Shown piece by piece: positions 49,176 to 55,687 of a DNA stretch of 64,000 nucleotides (positions are counted from its first letter, which is position 1; each line of letters opens with the position of its first letter). The notes under the pieces are model-generated. The model did no database searches, was not told where the DNA came from, and saw only the letters and a program-made list of their open reading frames with translations. A program made the position numbers and the translations under genes. The stretch comes from Amycolatopsis nalaikhensis (GTDB lineage Bacteria > Actinomycetota > Actinomycetes > Mycobacteriales > Pseudonocardiaceae): assembly GCF_030264295.1 (NCBI RefSeq), contig NZ_CP127173.1, positions 9,245,501 to 9,309,500 of the forward strand. The letters are read 5' to 3'.

Positions 49176-50377
49176 TCAGAACTCGGCGCTCGGCACCGGT
49201 TCGGGCGCCGGGGCCGCGGCGGGGCGCGACAGCCGCTCGCTCAGCTTCGCCGTGGTGACGAAGGAGATCGCGAGCAAAACGGCCAGCAGCACGCCGATGC
49301 CGACGATGCCGCCGCTGAGCGTCGGGTCGGGGTCGCCGGCCTCGACGCGGGCCGAACCGGTCAGGAACGACAGCACGAAGAGCACGCCGACGGCGAGCAC
49401 CACCTCGGCGGTGACGAAGCCGGGGAACACGCGCAGGGCGAGCCGGAAGACCGAACCCTCCGCGCCCGCGGCCCGCGCCCGGCCGATGCGGGGCATGAGG
49501 ACGAACTCGTTCAGCGCGCCGATGCCGATCATGGTCGCCACCAGGCAGACCTTGACGAGCAGGAACCGGCCGAAGCTGGTGGTGAGCAGCTCGCCGGGGC
49601 TGCCGACGAGCGACCAGGCCAGGTAGAGGCCGCTGATCAGCAGGCAGCCGACCGCGCACAGCGCGACCGTGCTGAAGCGGGTCCAGATCCCGGCCCAGGT
49701 GGTGCCGGCGCCGGGGTGAGCCGCCGCCGCGCCGTCGCCAGCACGACGAGGGAGGCGATCCCGCCGACCCACGTGGACACGGCGAACACGTGCAGGTGGT
49801 CCAGCAGGCTGTCGACGAGCGAGTCGACCGTCTCCTTGCCGAAGTCGGTCGGCAGCAACGTGACCTGGTAGGCGACGAAGTTCAGGACGAGCCCGGACAA
49901 CGCGATGCCGGTCAGGTGCGCGCGCAGCTTCGGCGACCACAGCAGCATCAGCACGACGGCCGAGGCACCCCAGAGCAGGTACTGGGTGAGCGTGAGCGCG
50001 CCGGAGGAAACCCACTCACCGCGCTTGGCGGGCACGCTGACGTACTTCGCGATCGTGCCGGGCCGCAATGCCTGGCTGTACGGGATTTCGACGCCCTTCA
50101 CGCGGGCGGCCTTGCCGGCGATCTGGAAGTACAGGGCCACCAGGAACCAGGTCCCGATGACGGCGAGCAGGAGGCTGGTCCGGCGGTGCAGCACCGCGCG
50201 GTCCGCGGGGTCGACGGACCGTCGCTTGAGGACCGGGCGGAGCACGAGCAGGTGGAGCATCGTGGCGCCGATCGACCCGATCAACCCGGCGAAGTAGGCC
50301 ATCTTGGTGATGACCCGCCACGCTGCGGGTACGGGGTTGGCGACGGCGGCCGGGACTTGCGCGAGCAGGAACGACAT
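49176..50377 (-). pseudogene. CopD-like polytopic membrane protein, single-base frameshift
   Basis: A predicted eight-helix membrane protein of the CopD copper-resistance family; 400 residues if corrected. The N-terminal part (MSFLLAQVPAAVANPVPAAWRVITKMAYFAGLIGS, then STWVGGIASLVVLATARRR) is in one frame. After the GGCGGCGG run near 49719-49723 the frame breaks. Adding one G restores AHPGAGTTWAGIWTRFSTVALCAVGCLLISGLYLA and the remaining helices to the stop at 49176. The His/Trp-rich loop would be the metal site. GAGGAG precedes ATG 50377. It is upstream of the esterase and serine hydrolase on the same strand. Real loss and sequencing error are both possible. Confidence 0.8.
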
Positions 50378-50445
50378 CACGGCGATCTCCTCGGCGGGAG
50401 TAGGGGGATGCCGGAAGTGTAGCCGATCCTTCCTGAAATGGAAGA

Positions 50446-50461
50446 CTGAAATATTCGCTAC
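50446..50461. promoter_or_regulatory. RpiR-type operator candidate upstream of the CopD-like gene
   Basis: CTGAAATATTCGCTAC, matching the site at 16936 in 15 of 16 bases. With TGTAGC at 50418-50423 and GCTACA at 50457-50462 it also forms a wide inverted repeat. It lies in a locally AT-rich part of the 180-bp gap between the RpiR gene and the CopD-like gene. Confidence 0.5.
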
Positions 50462-50557
50462 AACGTTGGCGGGCAAGGACTCCGCGACGTCCACTGTGGA
50501 TTCCGGGCACGCCGAAGGCGCCCCCGAGCGGGTGCACGGCGGCGCGGGGAACGGACG

Positions 50558-51466
50558 TCAGGCCTGACGCTTGCGCCTTCGCTTCGGTGGGGCCGAGCGC
50601 TCGCCGCCTTGGACGAGCTCCGACCGCAGGGACGTCAGCAGCTCCGAAGCCCGGGTGGAGCGGGCTTCGTCGCGGGAAGCCAGCTGCAGCACCAGAGCGT
50701 CGGTCAGCACCTCGGCGGCGAGCATCTCGCCGGTGAAGTTGCTCGCCGACTGGGGCGCCGTCAGCGTCACGTCCACGCGGTCGGCGAACTGCGCCTGCAG
50801 CGTGCTGGAGACCAGCAGGACCCGCGCGCCCACGGTGCGCGCGTGGTCGAGCACCACTTCGATCTCCGCCAGCAGCCGGCTCGGGGTGTAGAGCACGACG
50901 ACGTCGTCGGCGCGCAGGCCCAGCAGGTCGTCGGCGAGCTGGAACCCGGTCGCCCAGCTGGCGCGGGCCCGCCGCCCCATGCGCGTCAGCCGCAGGGCGA
51001 GGTAGCGGGCCACCAGCCCGGACCCGCCGAGCCCGAACGCGAGCACCTCGCGGGCTTCGTCGAGCAACCCGACGGCGGCGGCGAAGTCGTCTTCGTCGAC
51101 CAGCCGCCAGGTCGAGGCGAGCCGCTCGGCCGCCTCGGTGAACACGCGGGCGATCGCCGAGTCGCCGTCGTCGTCCGCGCGATCGACCTGGAAGTGGTGC
51201 ACCGCGCTGGTTTCGACGACCACCTCCGCGGCGAGCGTGCGGCGCAGGTCGAGCATGCCGTCGAACCCGAGGGACTTGGCCGTGCGCACGACGGTCGCGT
51301 CACTGGTCCGCGTCGCGCCGCCGATCTGCTCCGCGGTGGCGAAGATGGCGTGCCGGGCGTGGTCGCGCAGGTACTCCGCGACGATCCGCTCGGCCCGGGA
51401 CATCCCGGCCAGGCTCTGGTTGATCCGCGCGCTCAGCGAACGGTCTTCGCCGCTCTGCTCGGTCAT
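50558..51466 (-). CDS. MurR/RpiR family regulator, copy 2
   Basis: A 302-residue regulator paralogous to copy 1. The HTH is LAGMSRAERIVAEYLRDHARHAIFATAEQIGGATRTSDATVVRTAKSLGFDGMLDL, and the SIS domain is AREVLAFGLGGSGLVARYLALRLTRMGRRARASWATGFQLADDLLGLRADDVVVLYTPS. The C-terminus is basic (PPKRRRKRQA). ATG 51466. It lies between esterase paralogue B (upstream, same strand) and the CopD-like run (downstream). Its likely targets are the divergent ABC/aconitase operon and the CopD-like run, both of which carry repeated GTAGC/GCTAC half-sites. Confidence 0.9.
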   Translation of the reverse strand: MTEQSGEDRSLSARINQSLAGMSRAERIVAEYLRDHARHAIFATAEQIGGATRTSDATVVRTAKSLGFDGMLDLRRTLAAEVVVETSAVHHFQVDRADDDGDSAIARVFTEAAERLASTWRLVDEDDFAAAVGLLDEAREVLAFGLGGSGLVARYLALRLTRMGRRARASWATGFQLADDLLGLRADDVVVLYTPSRLLAEIEVVLDHARTVGARVLLVSSTLQAQFADRVDVTLTAPQSASNFTGEMLAAEVLTDALVLQLASRDEARSTRASELLTSLRSELVQGGERSAPPKRRRKRQA

Positions 51467-51510
51467 CTGCTCTCCCCTCGGCACCGCCGCATCGTAGTCG
51501 TCCACGCCGG

Positions 51511-52341
51511 TCACGACCGCCCGGCGAGGACCCCGGCGAAGAAGTCCTGCACGACGGGCTGCAGCTCGAGCCCGCGGTGCGCCAGGCCCGGCACGACGTC
51601 GAAGCGCACGTCGATGCCGTGGCGCGTGAAGTTGTCCCGCAGCGAGGCGAGCCGCTCGACCCGCGTGTCTCCCCCGGCGTCGACCCCCGGCTCGGCGATC
51701 TCCCAGGTCTCGGTGTCCTCCGCGCCGACGACCATCTGCACCGGGACGGCGCGCAGCGCGGGCAGGTCCAGGTCCACGCCGAACCGCTCGCGCAGGTCGG
51801 CCGTGCCCGGCCACCACGGCACCCGCGGGTCGATCCGGGTGACGCGGCCCGGTGCGCCGATCGACAGCGCGGAGAGCCGGTGCGCGTGCAGGTAGGCGAA
51901 GCGGTGCACGAACTGCCCGCCGCCGGAGAACCCGTGCAGCGCGAACTTCGCGGCATCGACGCGGTACCGCCGCGCGACCTCGTCGACGATGTCGAGCAGC
52001 ACCCGGTCGAAGCGCACGCCGTGGAAGCTGAGCCGCTTGAAACCGTGGAGGTCACCCGGTTCGCCGATGCCCGCCGGGAAGAGCGGGGCCAGCACGACGG
52101 TTTCGCGCTCCTCGGCGAAGCCGCGGTAGGCGTCGCGGTAGCGCTCGGCCATCCGCTGGGTGCCGTGGACGACGACGGTCAGCGGCAGCGGCGCCTTCGC
52201 CGTCCGGTGCGCGCCGGGCACGTAGAGGCAGTACGAGAACCGCTGGTCGCGCTGCGAAGCGAAGAACGCGGTCGCGCCCGAGTGGTAGTACTCGACCGGA
52301 TCCAGGACTCGCGCGCCGGCACTGGGACGCGGACTCGTCAT
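51511..52341 (-). CDS. Alpha/beta hydrolase (esterase), paralogue B
   Basis: A 276-residue cytoplasmic esterase. FFASQRDQRFSYCLYVPG, the HGTQRMAERYRD oxyanion region, nucleophile elbow GFSGGGQF at about 137, VPVQMVVGAEDTETWE and GLAHRG. It is the paralogue of the gene at 48296, with the same motifs in the same order. It is divergent from the ABC transporter operon (126-bp gap with several GTAGC half-sites) and 44 bp upstream of RpiR copy 2, so it is probably in the same transcript as that regulator. It could release an amino acid or organic acid for which the ABC system imports the conjugate. Confidence 0.85.
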   Translation of the reverse strand: MTSPRPSAGARVLDPVEYYHSGATAFFASQRDQRFSYCLYVPGAHRTAKAPLPLTVVVHGTQRMAERYRDAYRGFAEERETVVLAPLFPAGIGEPGDLHGFKRLSFHGVRFDRVLLDIVDEVARRYRVDAAKFALHGFSGGGQFVHRFAYLHAHRLSALSIGAPGRVTRIDPRVPWWPGTADLRERFGVDLDLPALRAVPVQMVVGAEDTETWEIAEPGVDAGGDTRVERLASLRDNFTRHGIDVRFDVVPGLAHRGLELQPVVQDFFAGVLAGRS

Positions 52342-52355
52342 GACTGCTCCTCGGC

Positions 52356-52441
52356 TGTAGCGGCTACGACAGGTGTTGACATTTCGGTAGCGCGGTCTAT
52401 CTTATCCGTAGCTCAGGCTACAACATCTCATGAAATGTAGC
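52356..52441. promoter_or_regulatory. Esterase B / ABC operon divergent promoter with clustered GTAGC half-sites
   Basis: TTGACA (52376-52381) with TATCTT (52398-52403, 16-bp spacer) or TCTTAT (18-bp spacer) forms a good promoter for the ABC operon. Within 86 bp the pentamer GTAGC or its complement occurs six times: inverted pairs GTAGC-G-GCTAC (52357-52367) and GTAGC-TCAG-GCTAC (52408-52421), and single copies at 52387 and 52437. TGAAAT adjoins the last one. This looks like a multi-site operator for the local RpiR regulator. Confidence 0.6.
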
Positions 52442-52467
52442 GATCACTTCCGTCTGGAAGGCCACCC

Positions 52468-53205
52468 ATGACACCGCTCGTCAGCATCCGCGGCCTGTGC
52501 AAGAGCTTCGGCGACATCGAAGTGCTGCACGACGTCGACCTCGACATCCACCACGGTGAGGTGGTCGTCGTCGTCGGGCCGTCCGGATCCGGGAAGTCGA
52601 CGCTCTGCCGGTGCATCAACCGGCTGGAGCGGACCACCTCCGGGACCATCACCCTCGACGGGGAACCCCTGCCCGCGGAGGGTCGGCGGCTCGCGCGGCT
52701 GCGGGCCGACGTCGGCATGGTCTTCCAGTCGTTCAACCTCTTCGGCCACCGCACGATCCTCGACAACGTCACCCTCGGGCCGATCAAGGTCCGCGGGATG
52801 TCGCCGCGGGACGCCGAAACCGAAGCCCGCCGCCTGCTCGACCGGGTCGGCGTCGGGGACCAGGCCGCCAAGCTGCCCGCCGAACTCTCCGGCGGGCAGC
52901 AGCAGCGGGTCGCGATCGCCCGCGCGCTCGCGATGAACCCGAAGCTCGTCCTGTTCGACGAACCGACCAGCGCGCTCGACCCCGAAATGGTGCACGAAGT
53001 CCTCGACGTGATGACCTCGCTCGCCGCCGACGGCACCACCATGGTCGTCGTCACCCACGAAATGGGCTTCGCCCGCCGCGCCGCCGACCGCGTCGTCTTC
53101 ATGAGCGACGGCCGGATCGCCGAGCAAGGCACCCCCGAAGAGTTCTTCGACCGCACCGGCACCGACCGGGCGCGGGACTTCCTGTCCAAAGTCCTCCAGC
53201 ACTGA
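52468..53205 (+). CDS. Polar amino-acid ABC transporter, ATP-binding protein
   Basis: A 245-residue ATPase of the glutamate/glutamine-type (GluA/GlnQ) importer family. Walker A GPSGSGKSTLCR is at about residue 37, the Q-loop in MVFQSFNLFGHRT, the signature LSGGQQQRVAIARALAM at about 140, Walker B KLVLFDEPTSALDPE, and the switch His in VVTHEMGFA. First gene of a five-gene operon followed by the binding protein, two permeases and an aconitase. The control region is shared with esterase paralogue B. Confidence 0.94.
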   Translation: MTPLVSIRGLCKSFGDIEVLHDVDLDIHHGEVVVVVGPSGSGKSTLCRCINRLERTTSGTITLDGEPLPAEGRRLARLRADVGMVFQSFNLFGHRTILDNVTLGPIKVRGMSPRDAETEARRLLDRVGVGDQAAKLPAELSGGQQQRVAIARALAMNPKLVLFDEPTSALDPEMVHEVLDVMTSLAADGTTMVVVTHEMGFARRAADRVVFMSDGRIAEQGTPEEFFDRTGTDRARDFLSKVLQH

Positions 53206-53230
53206 CCCCCACCACTCCCCGGGAGCACCC

Positions 53231-54172
53231 ATGACCCTCCGCACCACGGCAGGCACCGCGGTCCTCACCGCCGCCCTGCTGGCCGCGCTGACCGCCTGCG
53301 GCAGCGCCCCCAACCAGGCCCCCGGCGCCGCGGCCAAGCCGGCCGGCGCCGAAATCGCCGGCCGGATCGACCAGTCCGCCGTCGTCGACGCCGGCCCGGT
53401 CGGGCAGAACCTGCCCAGCACGCCGATGCTCGACAAGATCCGGCAGAAGGGCGAGCTGTCGTTCGCGGGCAGCCGCAACACGATCGGCTTCTCCCAGCTC
53501 GACCCGGCCAGCGGCAAGCTGTCCGGCTTCGACGCCGGCATCGCCCAGCTGCTGGCGAAGTACCTGCTCGGCAAGCCGAACGCAAAGCTGCAGAGCGGCG
53601 GCTCCGACACACGGGAAGCGTTGCTGGGCAACCACACCATCGACACCGCGATCCAGACCTACACGATCACGCCGGACCGCGCGAAGCTCGTCAACTTCGC
53701 GGGCCCCTACTACATGGCGGCCAGCGGCATCGTCGTGAAGACGACCGACACGACCATCAAGCAGGCGAGCGACCTCGCCGGCAAGAAGGTGGCGACCGAG
53801 TCGGGCGCGGCGAAGGACGCGCTGCTGAAGGCCGTGCCGACCGCGCAGCCGGTGCTGTTCGACACCGCCGCCCAGTGCGTCGCCGCGGTCGAGCAGGGCC
53901 GCGCCGAGGCCATGACGCTCAACAACGCGTCGCTGTACGGGGTCGTCGCGACCAAGAACGACGTCAAGCTGCTCGACGCGACGTTCGGGTCGAACCCGTT
54001 CGGCATCGGCCTGCCCAAGGACGACCCGGCGTTCAAGGACGTCGTCAACCAGTTCCTGAAGACGATCGAGGCCGACGGGACGTGGACCAAGCTCTGGCAG
54101 GCCACGGTCGGCAAGCTCGTCAAGACGCCGGCGCCGCAGCCGCCGCAGATCGGCTCCGTGCCCGGTTCCTGA
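53231..54172 (+). CDS. Polar amino-acid ABC transporter, substrate-binding lipoprotein
   Basis: A 313-residue extracellular binding protein of the GluB-like family. The signal peptide ends in the lipobox LTAC with Cys at about residue 22, followed by a disordered Ala/Pro linker. The ligand-binding lobes start at IRQKGELSFAGSRNTIGFSQLDP, with TYTITPDRAKLVNFAGPYY and LAGKKVATESGAAKDALL as the hinge and second lobe. The TYTITPDRAK segment matches acidic amino-acid binders. The gene follows the ATPase by 25 bp and precedes both permeases. Exact ligand unproven: glutamate, aspartate or a related acid. Confidence 0.93.
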   Translation: MTLRTTAGTAVLTAALLAALTACGSAPNQAPGAAAKPAGAEIAGRIDQSAVVDAGPVGQNLPSTPMLDKIRQKGELSFAGSRNTIGFSQLDPASGKLSGFDAGIAQLLAKYLLGKPNAKLQSGGSDTREALLGNHTIDTAIQTYTITPDRAKLVNFAGPYYMAASGIVVKTTDTTIKQASDLAGKKVATESGAAKDALLKAVPTAQPVLFDTAAQCVAAVEQGRAEAMTLNNASLYGVVATKNDVKLLDATFGSNPFGIGLPKDDPAFKDVVNQFLKTIEADGTWTKLWQATVGKLVKTPAPQPPQIGSVPGS

Positions 54173-54185
54173 GAGGCCAACCACC

Positions 54186-54830
54186 ATGTCCGTCCTGTTC
54201 GACCACATCGGTGAGCTGCTCACCGGCCTGCTGGTGACCCTGGAGCTGGCCGTGCTCGCCTTCCCGCTCGCCGTGCTGATCGGGACCGTGCTCGGCGTCT
54301 GCCGCGTCGGCCCGATCGCCCCGCTGCGGGCGGCGGCCGGCCTCTACGTCCAGTGCCTGCGCAACGCACCGCTGCTGCTCGTCCTGGTCATGGTGGTGTT
54401 CGGGCTGCCCTACGTCGGGGCGACCGTGCCGCTGTTCGGCTCGGTCGTCCTCGGCCTGGGGCTGTACTTCGGGGCCTACGTGTGCGAGACGGTCCGCTCG
54501 GGCATCGCGGCCGTCCCCACCGGGCAGATCGAAGCGGCCCGCGCGCTCGGGCTGCCGTTCTCCGGCGTCCTGCGGCAGGTCGTGCTGCCGCAGGCGTTCC
54601 GGTCCATGGCCCAGCCATTGGGCTCGATCTTCATCAACGTCTGCCTCGCCTCGGCGCTCGGCGCGGCCGTCGGCGTGCAGGAGCTCACCGGCTCCGCGCG
54701 GCAGTTCAACCTCGACCACGCCCAGCCCATCCCCAGCTTCATCGCGGCGGCGATCGGCTACCTGCTGATCACCCTCACCGCGGGGCAGCTGACCGGGGTC
54801 ATCGAACGGAAGGTCCGGATCCGGCGATGA
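54186..54830 (+). CDS. Polar amino-acid ABC transporter, permease 1
   Basis: A 214-residue inner-membrane permease of the HisM/GluC type, five or so helices. The EAA loop, which contacts the ATPase, reads IEAARALGLPFSGVLRQVVLPQAFR (about residues 113-138). The early YVQCLRNAPLLLVLVMVVFGLP motif is characteristic of the family's N-terminal segment. It overlaps permease 2 by 4 bp. Confidence 0.93.
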   Translation: MSVLFDHIGELLTGLLVTLELAVLAFPLAVLIGTVLGVCRVGPIAPLRAAAGLYVQCLRNAPLLLVLVMVVFGLPYVGATVPLFGSVVLGLGLYFGAYVCETVRSGIAAVPTGQIEAARALGLPFSGVLRQVVLPQAFRSMAQPLGSIFINVCLASALGAAVGVQELTGSARQFNLDHAQPIPSFIAAAIGYLLITLTAGQLTGVIERKVRIRR

Positions 54831-55687
54831 AGTCCACCGTGTTGTTCGACGAACTGGGTCCCCGGGGGAAGAAACGGCTTCGCATCGCGACAGTCGTCGC
54901 TTCTCTCGTCGTACTCGGCCTGCTCGCCGGGGCCATCGCCCAGCTCGGCCACGTCGGCCAGCTCTCGTCCCGGCTGTGGGCGCCGCTGGCGTCCTGGCCC
55001 AACATCCGCTACCTGCTCGACGGCCTGGGCATGACGCTGCGGATCGGCCTGTCGTGCGCGGCGATGTCGCTGGTGTTCGGCACGGTGTTCGGCCTCGGCC
55101 GGCTGTCGCCGCGTCGCTGGCTGTCCGTGCCGTGCGCGGCCGCGATCGAGCTGTTCCGGGCGATCCCGCTGATCCTGCTCGTGTACTTCTTCCTCATCGG
55201 CCTGCCCGCGTTCGGGTGGAACCTGCCGCCGTTCTGGGTGCTGTCCATCCCGATCGTGCTGCACGCGGGCTCGGTGTTCGCCGAGATCGTCCGCGCCGGC
55301 GTGAACTCCCTCGACCGCGGCCAGTTCGACGCGGCGGCGGCGATCGGACTGCACCGCGGCCAGGCCCTGCGGCTGGTGGTGCTGCCCCAGGTGTTCCGCG
55401 CGCTGCGCCCGGCCCTGGTGACGCAGGTGATCCGGACGCTCAAGGAGTCGAGCCTCGGCTACGTCGTGAGCTACCCGGAACTGCTGCGCAACGGGCAGGT
55501 CCTCGGCGAGTACAACGCGAACTTCCTGCAGGCGTACGCCTTGACGGCCGCGTTCTACATCGTCATCAACTTCGGCTTGTCGCGGATCGCCGACCTGCTG
55601 GACCGGCCGCCGCGACGGCGTCGGCGAGCCCGCGTCGCCCGGGCCGACTCACCGGTACCGGCGGCCGTGGTGGAGAGCGTTTCGTGA
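54827..55687 (+). CDS. Polar amino-acid ABC transporter, permease 2
   Basis: A 286-residue second permease (GluD-like). A basic cytosolic N-terminal extension (DELGPRGKKRLRIATVV) is followed by the helices. IELFRAIPLILLVYFFLIGLP and the EAA loop FDAAAAIGLHRGQALRLVVLPQVFRALRP mark the family. The C-terminus is strongly basic (PPRRRRRARVARA). ATG 54827 overlaps permease 1; the longer open frame is shadow. The stop overlaps the aconitase GTG by 4 bp, so all five genes are coupled. Confidence 0.92.
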   Translation: MKSTVLFDELGPRGKKRLRIATVVASLVVLGLLAGAIAQLGHVGQLSSRLWAPLASWPNIRYLLDGLGMTLRIGLSCAAMSLVFGTVFGLGRLSPRRWLSVPCAAAIELFRAIPLILLVYFFLIGLPAFGWNLPPFWVLSIPIVLHAGSVFAEIVRAGVNSLDRGQFDAAAAIGLHRGQALRLVVLPQVFRALRPALVTQVIRTLKESSLGYVVSYPELLRNGQVLGEYNANFLQAYALTAAFYIVINFGLSRIADLLDRPPRRRRRARVARADSPVPAAVVESVS

